Positions 54,530-63,220 of a stretch of 64,000 nt of DNA are shown here, in pieces (the stretch's first letter is position 1; every line of letters begins with the position of its first letter). This DNA is from Chloracidobacterium sp. GTDB lineage: Bacteria; Acidobacteriota; Blastocatellia; Pyrinomonadales; Pyrinomonadaceae. Location: positions 2,292,501-2,356,500 of the forward strand of contig JADJWP010000002.1 of NCBI GenBank assembly GCA_016716305.1. The letters run 5' to 3'. Under the pieces are notes generated by a model that did not search any database, was not told the DNA's origin, and saw only the letters and a list, made by a program, of their open reading frames with translations. Position numbers and translations under genes: made by a program.

Positions 54530-55870
54530 TCACTGCCTTACCAGGACGCCGTCCGTGAGCAAGTTAAGGTTGCTCGTTGCGACGGTGTCGCCTTCGACCA
54601 CCCCGTTCTTTACCTGGATCATATTGTTCTCGAGCAGCCCAAGCTGAACGATCTGCTCGCGTGCCGTTCCATCCTTGATCAGATAGACCCGATTGACGTC
54701 GCCGTCCGTCCGCACCGCGGTCACCGGTATCATTACCGCCGGTTCAGGTTTCGATTGTGTGATCCGAACGGTCGCGAATTGTCCCGGTTTCAACAAGCCG
54801 TCGACATTCTGTACTTCCGCTTCGACGAGCATCGTCCTTGCCTGCTGATTGACCGATGGAGCGATCCGGACAATGCGCCCGGCAAAGCTGCGTTCCGGGT
54901 AGGCGCTCGTTTGCAGCGATATTCCCTGTCCGGTCGCGACCTTGCCGACGGTCTGTTCCGGAATGTCGATCTTCACCCTGAGCGTCGAAGTTCTAACGAT
55001 CGTCGCGATCTTCGAATTCGGAACGTTCGGCGAAATGTATTCGCCGAGGTCGGCATTGCGCTCAGAAACGAAGCCGCTGATCGGAGCATAGACGATCGTA
55101 TCGGTCACTGATTTTTGCGCCTGTGCGATCGCGGCCTCGCTTGTTCGGATGGTCGCCCGAACGCTGTTCGCCGCCGCCCTTGCCGAATCGACCGCCGCCT
55201 GAGCCGTGTTGATCGCACGTATGGCTACCGCCGCATTCGACCGAGCCTCGTCCAACTGGCCAAGCAAAGCGTCGCGCTGCGATTTGCGCTGATCGTAAGC
55301 CGAACGCGAAACGTCGCCTGTTTCGAGGAGCTTTTCGGTCCGCCGCAGTTCCTTTTCAGCGAGTTCGAGCTGTGCGGTCACCGATTTGACCTGCGAAAAG
55401 TCTTTGATCTGGAATGTCTCGCCATCCCTTACGCCGAGCCGTGCCTGCGTTTGCCGCAAGCTGGCAAGGGCCTGATCGACGTTGGCATCGGCCTGCAGAA
55501 CCGCCTGTCGCTGCTGCTCAAGTTGCGCCCGAGCCTGCTCGAGCCGAATATTTGCATCTCGCGAATCGAGCCGCACGAGAACATCGCCCTGATTCACATA
55601 GCTGCCGATATCAAAATTCACCTCGACGATCTTGCCGCCGACGGCGGGCGCCACATCTGTCTGGGCATCGCTTGCGAGGTTGCCGGTCGCCTCGATGTAC
55701 GACGGTATCGCCTGTATCGACGCCTGCGCCGTCGTTATGTCGATGGTCGTCGGCACATTGTTTGCGGAGTTGTTCGTGGCCGAATTGGCCTGCGAACCAC
55801 ATCCGGCGGCGATCATCGACAAGGTCGATATAAATGCGATCACCGCGAAAAGTAAGATTCGATTTCTCAT
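54530..55870 (-). CDS. RND efflux periplasmic adaptor (membrane fusion) lipoprotein
   Basis: About 446 residues. The start MRNRILLFAVIAFIS with lipobox IAAGC places a lipidated Cys near residue 23. Biotinyl-lipoyl-like and hairpin regions: ASDAQTDVAPAVGGKIVEVN, the coiled-coil hairpin RLEQARAQLEQQRQAVLQAD, and VYAPISGFVSERNADLGEYI; the C-terminal beta-barrel region follows. It links the pump to the TolC channel. The longer open frame to 55981 overlaps the TetR gene and is not adopted. Confidence 0.92.
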   Translation of the reverse strand: MRNRILLFAVIAFISTLSMIAAGCGSQANSATNNSANNVPTTIDITTAQASIQAIPSYIEATGNLASDAQTDVAPAVGGKIVEVNFDIGSYVNQGDVLVRLDSRDANIRLEQARAQLEQQRQAVLQADANVDQALASLRQTQARLGVRDGETFQIKDFSQVKSVTAQLELAEKELRRTEKLLETGDVSRSAYDQRKSQRDALLGQLDEARSNAAVAIRAINTAQAAVDSARAAANSVRATIRTSEAAIAQAQKSVTDTIVYAPISGFVSERNADLGEYISPNVPNSKIATIVRTSTLRVKIDIPEQTVGKVATGQGISLQTSAYPERSFAGRIVRIAPSVNQQARTMLVEAEVQNVDGLLKPGQFATVRITQSKPEPAVMIPVTAVRTDGDVNRVYLIKDGTAREQIVQLGLLENNMIQVKNGVVEGDTVATSNLNLLTDGVLVRQ

Positions 55871-55913
55871 GGTCTTCGTCTGCTCAACGAGCAAAAATAT
55901 TATTCCCTCTAAA

Positions 55914-56567
55914 CTATTTGAGTACGCCGCGGAGCAGTATCTCAGCAAAATTCTTCGCGGCCTCTTCGTTCGAAATATCAAGGATCCTCTTTTTCTTGTC
56001 CCAGAGAATGTTGTTAAGCGAGTGATGGATCAGCATTCCAAGAAATGAGCGGACAATGATCCGCGGGTGCATTTCGCGCATTGCTCCGTCAGCCTGCCGG
56101 CGCTCGATATAGCCGCCGATGAAATCGTAGACCTTCGAGACGAACTCATTGAAGAACCGGTCTGCAAGATCGTGCTCCTCAAGCGCCGAATAGAACAAGA
56201 GACGCATGAAACCGACGTCGGCTTCGTGTTTGTTCAGAGCCTGGAGGGCAAAGTTATAAAAGACAGCGTGATCGTCCTTTTCCTCGATCGCCCTGAGAAG
56301 CTCTGCGTTGCCCTCCCAAGGGTATTGGTGAAGCCCGTCCTCGCACGACTTGCTGTGCAGGATCGCACCGTAAAGCTCATCCTTGGTCGAAAAATGTCGA
56401 AAGACCATCGCTTCAGATACGCCCGCCGCGTTCGCGATCTGCTTTGTCGTCGTGCCGCTAAAGCCGTGACGAGAGAAAAGCTCGACAGCTGTCGTCAGTA
56501 TCTGTTCACGCCGCTCATCGCCAGACATTCGGCCTCCGCGGTCACAATTGAATAGGTCTTTGATCAA
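55914..56567 (-). CDS. TetR/AcrR-family transcriptional repressor
   Basis: 217 residues. The N-terminal helix-turn-helix is REQILTTAVELFSRHGFSGT and TTKQIANAAGVSEAMVFRHF (about 20-57); the C-terminal ligand domain is larger and variable. The TTG start at 56567 has a strong AAGGAG 5 nt upstream; an alternative ATG at 56528 (MSGDERREQ) has GGAGG upstream and resembles common starts, so both are possible. It probably represses itself and the downstream pump operon, because an 18-bp palindrome lies 22 bp upstream. Confidence 0.92.
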   Translation of the reverse strand: MIKDLFNCDRGGRMSGDERREQILTTAVELFSRHGFSGTTTKQIANAAGVSEAMVFRHFSTKDELYGAILHSKSCEDGLHQYPWEGNAELLRAIEEKDDHAVFYNFALQALNKHEADVGFMRLLFYSALEEHDLADRFFNEFVSKVYDFIGGYIERRQADGAMREMHPRIIVRSFLGMLIHHSLNNILWDKKKRILDISNEEAAKNFAEILLRGVLK

Positions 56568-56588
56568 TTTTGCTCCTTAAATCAATGT

Positions 56589-56606
56589 TAAGTAAGTGCT
56601 TACTTA
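56589..56606. promoter_or_regulatory. Probable TetR operator
   Basis: Perfect palindrome TAAGTAAG-TG-CTTACTTA (two 8-bp arms around TG). It is immediately upstream of the regulator gene and is of the length and symmetry bound by TetR/AcrR dimers. The rest of the 304-bp gap up to 56871 shows no other clear element. Confidence 0.8.
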
Positions 56607-56871
56607 CTCGGAATCGGTAGATTCTCATTTCCGGGATCGTAATGTCAAGCAAAAATTCGGTCCCGGACCAAAAGACGCATTTTCCGGGCATTACCGGCAA
56701 TGTCTTCGCTCCGGAGAGATCCATGGTTTCGTATTGATCCGAACTTTTCGTGAGAAAATTCGTTACAACTGTCTGATGTTGTGAATCATCCGAAATGGCG
56801 TAAAATGCGGTGCCGATCTGGCCATACAGCGCACATAGGATCGAAACAGCAGCAAAAAGGAGTAGGAAAAA

Positions 56872-57222
56872 ATGTCAGAATTCGAAGAGGAAGTAAAAAA
56901 GGCGGAGAAAGAGCTCGAACAGAGCCTTGTTCCGGTTGGTGGGGAATTTTCAAACCGCGTCAATGATGACGAGTATTTAGGAGATCTAAGAATGCAGGCA
57001 CAGGAATACGGTCAGAAGTTTCAGGATGCGGCAAGCAAGGCCGCCGATTTCGCAAATGAGAAATTCGCGCAGGCAAGCGACAAGTTCAAGGAATTGCAGA
57101 ACAAGGATCCGAAAGAGTTGATCGAAGATGCAAAAGAATTTGCCCGTCAAAAGCCCGGTCAGACGATCCTGATATCGGCAGCCATCGGCCTCGTATTGGG
57201 ATTTTTGCTTAGACGAAAGTAA
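56872..57222 (+). CDS. DUF883/ElaB-like membrane-anchored protein
   Basis: 116 residues. Amphipathic helical region (EFEEEVKKAEKELEQSLVPV; QAQEYGQKFQDAASKAADFA; NEKFAQASDKFKELQNKDPK) and a C-terminal membrane helix with basic end (TILISAAIGLVLGFLLRRK). This layout is typical of ElaB/YgaM/YqjD-like tail-anchored proteins, some of which bind ribosomes in stationary phase. GGAG precedes the ATG by 9 nt. Followed by a strong hairpin. Confidence 0.85.
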   Translation: MSEFEEEVKKAEKELEQSLVPVGGEFSNRVNDDEYLGDLRMQAQEYGQKFQDAASKAADFANEKFAQASDKFKELQNKDPKELIEDAKEFARQKPGQTILISAAIGLVLGFLLRRK

Positions 57223-57245
57223 CGGTCGTTCTGTTAGGACGCGCG

Positions 57246-57277
57246 ACAAAGGCGGCCATTTCGATGGCCGCCTTTGT
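57246..57277. terminator. Hairpin terminator, convergent
   Basis: Perfect 14-bp stem ACAAAGGCGGCCAT/ATGGCCGCCTTTGT with a TTCG tetraloop between two convergent genes; a T-rich stretch (GTGTTTGTG) follows on the plus strand. Confidence 0.85.
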
Positions 57278-57296
57278 GTTTGTGTTGGTCCCAGAT

Positions 57297-57647
57297 CTAT
57301 TCTTGGGCGTGAATCAAACGCCGTGTCTTATCGCCGAATAGTACGTCGATCTTCTGAGCTTCGATCACAGCGGTGACTTCGCCATGTCCAAAGACCGAAT
57401 GTGTCATGGCCTGGCCTTTTTTATACTTTCGGGTGCGGTCATACGGCGAGGCTGCCTTTGCCTTACCGACAGCGACCGAGGTTTTCACACCTCGATTGAA
57501 GGTGCTGGCGGCCTCACACGTGTCACAAGTCGCTTTTGAGATCTTCCCAAGTTTTGTAACTGTCTCGATCGTGTGCGGCTGTTCAACATCGCAACCCGAA
57601 CACATCATGGTGATCGAATCACCTACTGCATACTTTTCAGCTTTCAT
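57297..57647 (-). CDS. Zinc-finger protein with an FGxGxV motif domain
   Basis: 116 residues. The N-terminal half has two CxxC pairs (TMMCSGCDVEQPHTIETV and SKATCDTCEAASTFNRG), probably a zinc ribbon. The C-terminal half carries KGQAMTHSVFGHGEVTAVIE then KIDVLFGDKTRRLIHAQE, similar to the small SH3-like module at the end of PcrA/UvrD helicases and CarD-like proteins, which contacts RNA polymerase or nucleic acid. It lies 15 bp downstream of the DEAD-box gene on the same strand, so a shared role in RNA or transcription is plausible. Good AAAGGA ribosome-binding site. Confidence 0.7.
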   Translation of the reverse strand: MKAEKYAVGDSITMMCSGCDVEQPHTIETVTKLGKISKATCDTCEAASTFNRGVKTSVAVGKAKAASPYDRTRKYKKGQAMTHSVFGHGEVTAVIEAQKIDVLFGDKTRRLIHAQE

Positions 57648-57662
57648 ATTCCTTTCTCCGTT

Positions 57663-58862
57663 TTACCGGCGTCTGCGGCCGCCGAACGAGCGAAACGTCC
57701 GTTTCGGGACGAATTTAGCTGCCGGCTTGACCGGTGCGCTAATGACACCGCCAAAATCCGGCAACAGGACGCGCTCGACGCTTTGCCCGGTCAACCGTTC
57801 AATATCGCGCATCGAATGTTCCTCTGCGGTGGTAAATAGAGTTATCGCTCGCCCTATATTGCCCGCCCGCCCGGTCCTTCCGATACGATGAACGTAATCT
57901 TCCGGGGCCACCGGTATATCATAGTTTATCACATGTGAGACCGAATCTATATCGATCCCGCGTGCCGCAACGTCGGTCGCAACGAGGATCCGTGTCCGCC
58001 CGTTCTTGAACTCGCGAAGGGCCGATTCGCGTTGCGATTGCGAACGGTCGCCATGGATGCGGTTCGATCGGTGAGATCGCTTTTCAAGAACATGTGCGAT
58101 ACGGTCGGCACCGCGTTTTGTCCTGGTAAAGACCAGAACACGTTCAAAATTCTCTCTTTCGAGAAGGTCCAGCAGCAGCGGCATCTTCATCTGCTGTGCA
58201 ACGGGATAAGCCGTTTGTTCGATAGTAACTGCCGCCTTGCCGCGGGCACTTACCTCGACGTATGTCGGGTCGGTGACTATCTGACGGGCGATGCGTTCGA
58301 TATCCGGGGCCATCGTGGCCGAAAAGAACAGGGTCTGACGATCGGCCGGAACAGCCTTCACGATCCGTTTGATCGCTGGCAGGAAGCCCATATCGAGCAT
58401 TCGGTCAGCCTCATCGAGCACGAGCGTGGTCAGTTTGCTGAAATTGACCATGCCTTGCTCCATAAAGTCGATCAGCCTGCCGGGTGTTGCGATCAGAATG
58501 TTTACGCCGCCCTCGAGCGCCTTGATCTGTTTGCCGTAGCTCGAACCGCCGATCACGGCAGCACAGGTGATGCTTTTCGGGGCGAATTTACGGCATTCCG
58601 CATCGATCTGGTTTGCCAGTTCGCGGGTAGGCGCCAGTATCAGGACCGACGTTCCACGCTGTTTGCTTTCATTGAGCCGCTGTAGGATCGGCAGCAGGAA
58701 TGCGGCCGTTTTGCCGGTCCCGGTCTCAGCGGTCCCGATGACGTCGCCGCGATCCAATATGACCGGAATAGCCTGTTTTTGGATGGGTGTAGGCTCGGTG
58801 TAACCCATTTGCTCGCACTTTGCCGTTAAAAACGGCTGCAAGCCAAGTTCACTAAAATTCAT
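57663..58862 (-). CDS. DEAD-box RNA helicase (RhlE-like)
   Basis: ATP-dependent RNA helicase, 399 residues. All motifs are present: Q motif PTPIQKQAIPVILDRGDVIG, motif I AETGTGKTAAF, Ib TPGRLID, II VLDEADRMLDMGF, III FFSATMAPDIERIARQ, V ATDVAARGIDIDSVSHVINY and VI HRIGRTGRAGNI. The short basic tail ends RSFGGRRRR. No Shine-Dalgarno before the ATG, which overlaps the TGA of a short upstream frame. Operon with the zinc-finger gene. Confidence 0.94.
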   Translation of the reverse strand: MNFSELGLQPFLTAKCEQMGYTEPTPIQKQAIPVILDRGDVIGTAETGTGKTAAFLLPILQRLNESKQRGTSVLILAPTRELANQIDAECRKFAPKSITCAAVIGGSSYGKQIKALEGGVNILIATPGRLIDFMEQGMVNFSKLTTLVLDEADRMLDMGFLPAIKRIVKAVPADRQTLFFSATMAPDIERIARQIVTDPTYVEVSARGKAAVTIEQTAYPVAQQMKMPLLLDLLERENFERVLVFTRTKRGADRIAHVLEKRSHRSNRIHGDRSQSQRESALREFKNGRTRILVATDVAARGIDIDSVSHVINYDIPVAPEDYVHRIGRTGRAGNIGRAITLFTTAEEHSMRDIERLTGQSVERVLLPDFGGVISAPVKPAAKFVPKRTFRSFGGRRRR

Positions 58863-59236
58863 TTGTATTTAACTATATTAGTTCCACCGAAGAACTCGAT
58901 CTGGTGGCGGATGCCCGGCTTTTTCGCAAGGCAGATCACGCGACCATCATAAGCACAGTTGGCGCAGACCTATGTCGGCGCTCTGCATATGCAGTTCATC
59001 AGTGATTATTTAAGAAGTTCTCTTACGGTGGGTTAAAACTTTCGGTGTAACGGTTGCAGCGAAGGACCAACGTTCGAAGGCACAAGACAATGTCAAATGC
59101 CCCTTCTGACAGGTATTAACGGACCATCTCTCGTTCCTATCCTAACGCCGTTCACGATGAAGGCATATTACCGTCGACAAAAGAGTGATGGAATTATCAA
59201 ATTGTGAGATTACAACAATTTACGGAAAGTTGCAAG
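58863..59236. other. Intergenic region upstream of the helicase
   Basis: 374 bp without a supported gene. It probably contains the helicase promoter and a long 5' leader. A GTG-initiated 26-codon frame (58859-58939, minus strand) ends in a TGA that overlaps the helicase ATG. No clear terminator, repeat or known RNA motif is seen. A cold-shock-type leader is possible but unsupported. Confidence 0.4.
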
Positions 59237-60805
59237 CTATTTCGATGCCAACCATTCCGCCGCCACGTCTTTCGTTAGGCGATTGTTGCTATCGACCTCG
59301 TAGTTCATCTTCCGCATCGCTTCAGTCGAGATCGCATCGGCAAGCCGGTCGAATGTCGGCTTAAGCATCGTGGTAAGATCGCTGCGGGCAATGAAAACGG
59401 CCTGGTACGGCGGAAAAAAGCGTTTGTCGTCTTCGAGTTGGAAAAGGTCAAGAGCCGAAATAAGGCCGTCTGTGGAATTACCGGCGATGATGTCGAGTTC
59501 GCCCGATCGCAAGGCCCGATACGTCAGCGAAAGATCCATTTCCCGCGGCTGCCTTGCAAAATCAAACCCGTATGCTTTCGCAAAACCGCGATAGCCGTCT
59601 GCCCGCGACATGAAATCTTGTCCGAACCCGGCTTGCCATTCCCGCGATATCTTTACAGCATCGGTGATCGTCCGGAGGCCTTGTGAACGAGCCAATTCAC
59701 CGCGAACAAGTATCGCGAAGTCGTTCGAGAAACCGAGCGGCGGGCTAAGCGTCAAACCGAAATTTGTTTCATATGCGGCCTTCGTCTGGTCATAGACGGC
59801 CTGCGGATCGGTTATCGGTGTTTTCTTGAGGATCGCGGTAAAGGCCGTTCCGGTATATTCAGGATAAACATCTATCTGCTTTGCGATCAGGCCTTCGTGT
59901 GCGAGATTGCCGCCGAGTTCGAACTGCCTGACAACTTCGAAGCCTTCCTTTTCGAGCATCTGAGCGAGAATTTCGGCAAGAACGACCGATTCGGTAAAGT
60001 CCTTTGAACCGATCACTATCCGTCCTCGCCCGGTCGGGAGTTCGACGCCTGTCGAGTTCGCGTTTTCAGATCGGTTCCATCGATCCGATAGATAACCAAA
60101 CCCTGTTGCCGCGACCAGAAAACCCGCGATCCCATAGCCGATGAACCGCCGCCGCATACGGTTCGGTCTGTCGGTCATAGCGTATGACCGCTCGATCTGC
60201 CCGAGGCCAAGGTCGAAAAGCAGCGCGAGCAAAGCCGAAGCCAATGCACCCGCGATCAGCAAGTTATTGTCGTTTTGCCTTAATCCGCGGAAAATATAAG
60301 TCCCTAGCCCGCCTGCGCCGACCGCCGCCGCAACTGTAGCAACGCCGACAGAAATAACGACGGCTACCCGAATTCCCGTAAATATCACGGGCATCGCGAG
60401 CGGCAGTTCGACCAGGGTCAGCCGCTGCCGATCGGTCATACCGATCGCTTTTGCCGCTTCGGTCACCTTTGGGTCGATCCCTGAAATGCCTGTAACGGTG
60501 TTCTTGATCACGGGCAACAGCGCGTAAAGTGCCAATGCAATGATCGCAGTTCGGGCCCCGATGCCGCCGATGAAGGGCAGCGGGATCAGCAGACCGAACA
60601 AGGCCAGGCTCGGAACCGTCTGCATTACGTTCGCAATGCCCAAGACAGGCGCTTGCAGCTTTTTGATGCGGGTAAGGGCGATGCCCAACGGCAGCCCGAC
60701 GGCTACGGCTATTGCGGTCGAAAGGAGAACGATGAACACATGCTCGCGCGTCAACACCAGCAATTCGTGAAGATTATCGCGGATGAATTGTATTAGATCG
60801 GCCAT
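59237..60805 (-). CDS. Fused permease and substrate-binding protein of an OpuC-like (quaternary amine) ABC importer
   Basis: 522 residues. The first about 210 residues form a permease of the ProW/OpuCB type: HVFIVLLSTAIAVAVGLPLG, and the EAA-like loop EAAKAIGMTDRQRLTLVELP. A further membrane helix (FIGYGIAGFLVAATGFGYLS) leads to a periplasmic receptor of the ProX/OpuCC type: RIVIGSKDFTESVVLAEILA, then LGGNLAHEGLIAKQIDVYPE, and GELDIIAGNSTDGLISALDL. This permease-receptor fusion is known from OpuA-type systems. Substrates are usually glycine betaine, carnitine or choline. Third gene of the operon, after the ATPase and the amidase. Confidence 0.9.
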   Translation of the reverse strand: MADLIQFIRDNLHELLVLTREHVFIVLLSTAIAVAVGLPLGIALTRIKKLQAPVLGIANVMQTVPSLALFGLLIPLPFIGGIGARTAIIALALYALLPVIKNTVTGISGIDPKVTEAAKAIGMTDRQRLTLVELPLAMPVIFTGIRVAVVISVGVATVAAAVGAGGLGTYIFRGLRQNDNNLLIAGALASALLALLFDLGLGQIERSYAMTDRPNRMRRRFIGYGIAGFLVAATGFGYLSDRWNRSENANSTGVELPTGRGRIVIGSKDFTESVVLAEILAQMLEKEGFEVVRQFELGGNLAHEGLIAKQIDVYPEYTGTAFTAILKKTPITDPQAVYDQTKAAYETNFGLTLSPPLGFSNDFAILVRGELARSQGLRTITDAVKISREWQAGFGQDFMSRADGYRGFAKAYGFDFARQPREMDLSLTYRALRSGELDIIAGNSTDGLISALDLFQLEDDKRFFPPYQAVFIARSDLTTMLKPTFDRLADAISTEAMRKMNYEVDSNNRLTKDVAAEWLASK

Positions 60806-60832
60806 TCTCGATCGACCATGACTAACGAGCCG

Positions 60833-62401
60833 TTAAGATACCTTCGGGTAGGTCGGCAAGAACTTCGGAGCGACCCGGCCTTTCGTTCTCTGCTCGAACG
60901 CGTATGCGTATTTGATAAGCGAAGGTTCAGTGAACGCTTTGCCAAAAAATGCCATTCCCGAAGCCGTGTTCTCGCGTAATCCGGTCGGGACGGTTATGAA
61001 GGGGTAACCGGCGACCGCGGCGATCGACCATACCGCTCCGCTCGTTGGCGCAACGATCGCATCTAATTTGTCCTTTACGACAACGGCATCGATGCCGTCC
61101 TCGCGGGTTGCCTTTCTTATTCTTGCCAGCGAATCAAGATATGCTTTTTCCGTCAGCTCGCCCTTTTCCTGTGCTTGAATGAACAGCTCCTGCCCAAAAA
61201 GCGTCAGCTCTTTTTCTTTGTTATCTTCATTGAACTTGATCAGATCTGCCAGCGACCTATATTTCGCCCCGCGTCCGGCAAGATATTTGTTCAGGTCGGC
61301 CTTGAATTCGTAAAGTAAGACATTGAGACGATCGGCCGAAAGATCTGCGTAATTCGGTTCGAAACGCACATCGATCAGGGTCGCGCCAGCCGATCGCAAC
61401 GCTTCGATGAACGGTTCGAAATAGGCTTTTATTTCGGGTCGCGTCGTGAACTGCATGGCGAGCCCGAGCCTTGCTCCTTTCAGGCCGTTGACGTCAAGGA
61501 CCCTGGTGTAGTCTTTCGGCGTCATCTTAACTGCAGCAGCGGTTATCGCGTCCGTCCGGTCGCGTCCGACCATTGCTCCGAGCATTATGGCTGCGTCGGC
61601 GACGGTTCGCGTCATCGGCCCGGCCGTATCCTGCGTATGTGCGATCGGGATAATGCCGCTTCGCGAGATCAGCCCGAGCGTCGGCTTCAGACCAACGACG
61701 CCATTCGTGACCGCCGGGCAGATTATCGACCCGTTGGTCTCGGTCCCGACTGCGGCCGCACAAAGATTTGCTGACGGGGCGACACCAGAACCAGAACTCG
61801 ACCCGCAGGGATTCTGATCTAAGAAATACGGATTATTCGTCTGCCCGCCCCGTCCTGACCAGCCGCTGATCGAGCGATTGCCGCGAAAATTTGCCCATTC
61901 GCTGAGGTTCGTCTTTCCTATGATCACGGCGCCTGCATCGCGGAGCCGCTTAACGACAAAGGCGTCGCGTTTCGGAACGGGTGCGCCGACGAGCGCGAGC
62001 GAACCCGCGGTCGTCATCATCTTATCGGCCGTATCGATGTTGTCCTTTATCACGATCGGGATGCCGTGGAGCGGCGAACGCACTTTGCCGCGCTTCCGTT
62101 CGCTGTCCATCCGATCGGCGATCGACAGTGCGTCCGGGTTGATCTCGATGACCGAGCGGGTCTTTGTATCGATCTGCTTGATCCGCTCGAGATACATCTC
62201 GGTTAGCAGACGTGCCGAAAGATCGCCTGACCCAAGCTTTGCCTGCAGGCCGATGATGGTGGCTTCAACAAGCTCCGGGAACGGATCGCTGTTCATTGCT
62301 CCGGCGATCGATCTGCGTTCGGTGCCGAGTAAAGCGATCGCGGCGAGTCCGGCCGTTCCGTGTTTGAGAAATTCCCGTCTGTCAGTATTTTTTGTTTGCA
62401 T
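60833..62401 (-). CDS. Tat-exported amidase (amidase signature family)
   Basis: About 522 residues. The start at MQTKNTDRREFLKHGTAG gives a twin-arginine signal (RRxFLK followed by TAGLAAIALLG). The Ser-cisSer-Lys catalytic signature is present: Lys in HGIPIVIKDNIDTADKMMTT and the serine-rich DQNPCGSSSGSGVAPSAN, then VGTETNGSIICPAVTNGVVG. An upstream Met at 62452 overlaps the ATPase gene and lacks the Tat layout. It lies between the ATPase and the permease-receptor of an ABC importer, so it may hydrolyse an amide outside the cytoplasm whose product is then imported. Substrate unknown. Confidence 0.9.
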   Translation of the reverse strand: MQTKNTDRREFLKHGTAGLAAIALLGTERRSIAGAMNSDPFPELVEATIIGLQAKLGSGDLSARLLTEMYLERIKQIDTKTRSVIEINPDALSIADRMDSERKRGKVRSPLHGIPIVIKDNIDTADKMMTTAGSLALVGAPVPKRDAFVVKRLRDAGAVIIGKTNLSEWANFRGNRSISGWSGRGGQTNNPYFLDQNPCGSSSGSGVAPSANLCAAAVGTETNGSIICPAVTNGVVGLKPTLGLISRSGIIPIAHTQDTAGPMTRTVADAAIMLGAMVGRDRTDAITAAAVKMTPKDYTRVLDVNGLKGARLGLAMQFTTRPEIKAYFEPFIEALRSAGATLIDVRFEPNYADLSADRLNVLLYEFKADLNKYLAGRGAKYRSLADLIKFNEDNKEKELTLFGQELFIQAQEKGELTEKAYLDSLARIRKATREDGIDAVVVKDKLDAIVAPTSGAVWSIAAVAGYPFITVPTGLRENTASGMAFFGKAFTEPSLIKYAYAFEQRTKGRVAPKFLPTYPKVS

Positions 62402-62438
62402 GATCTTGATCGTTGCGTTCTGCCGCGCGTTTCGCGGC

Positions 62439-63176
62439 TCAAATAGTTTCAAGATACGCTCTCACAAGCGGTATCTCTGATGCCTCGAAGTCTGCCGGTT
62501 CGGCGTTCAGTACGATCTGTCCCTTTTCCATCAACACGATCCGCGTGCCGAGCAGCATCGCTTCGTGCAGATCGTGGGTCACAAAAACAGCGGTCTTTCC
62601 CATCCGAAGGACGATCGATGCGAATTCTTTCTGAAGTTTCGTTCGGGTCAACGGATCAAGGGCGCCGAATGGTTCATCAAGCAGGAGCAGTCCGGGGTCG
62701 GCAGCCAAAGCTCGGGCGACACCGATCCGCTGTCGTTGTCCGCCAGAGAGTTCGTGTGGGAACCGGTCTGCAAACCGCTCGGTAGCGAGGCCGACCAGCT
62801 CGAACAATTCATCGACACGAGCCTTCTTCTTTTCTTCGCTCCAGTGTTCGAGTCTTAAGATGATGCCGACATTCTCGGCCGCGGTCATATGCGGGAAGAG
62901 ACCGCCGTCCTGAAGAACGTATCCCGTTTTTCGCCTCAACTCGATAGGGTCCCAATCGGTCGTCGGCCTGCCTTCGACCAATACATTTCCGGACGTCGGT
63001 TCGATAAGACGATTGATCAACCGCAGCGTGGTGGTCTTGCCGCAGCCCGATTCGCCCAGGAGCACGACGACCTCACCGCTTTCGATCTTGAGATCGATCT
63101 CGTTCAGGATGCGTACGCCGTCGATCTCGAACGAAACTCCCCGAAATTCAACTATTGGTCGTCTTTGATCAGGCAT
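62439..63176 (-). CDS. ABC transporter ATP-binding protein (OpuCA/ProV-like, no CBS domain)
   Basis: 245 residues. Walker A VVVLLGESGCGKTTTLRLIN, Q-loop GYVLQDGGLFPHMTAAENVG, signature PHELSGGQRQRIGVARALAA, Walker B PGLLLLDEPFGALDPLTRTK and H-loop VFVTHDLHEAML. The C-terminal CBS pair found in many OpuCA/ProV proteins, involved in osmotic or c-di-AMP control, is absent. First gene of the ATPase-amidase-permease operon. The upstream gap to guaA is 44 bp. Confidence 0.92.
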   Translation of the reverse strand: MPDQRRPIVEFRGVSFEIDGVRILNEIDLKIESGEVVVLLGESGCGKTTTLRLINRLIEPTSGNVLVEGRPTTDWDPIELRRKTGYVLQDGGLFPHMTAAENVGIILRLEHWSEEKKKARVDELFELVGLATERFADRFPHELSGGQRQRIGVARALAADPGLLLLDEPFGALDPLTRTKLQKEFASIVLRMGKTAVFVTHDLHEAMLLGTRIVLMEKGQIVLNAEPADFEASEIPLVRAYLETI

Positions 63177-63220
63177 CGCATCGAGGGTCTATACGAGAGT
63201 ATTCGTCATTCAAAGCACAT

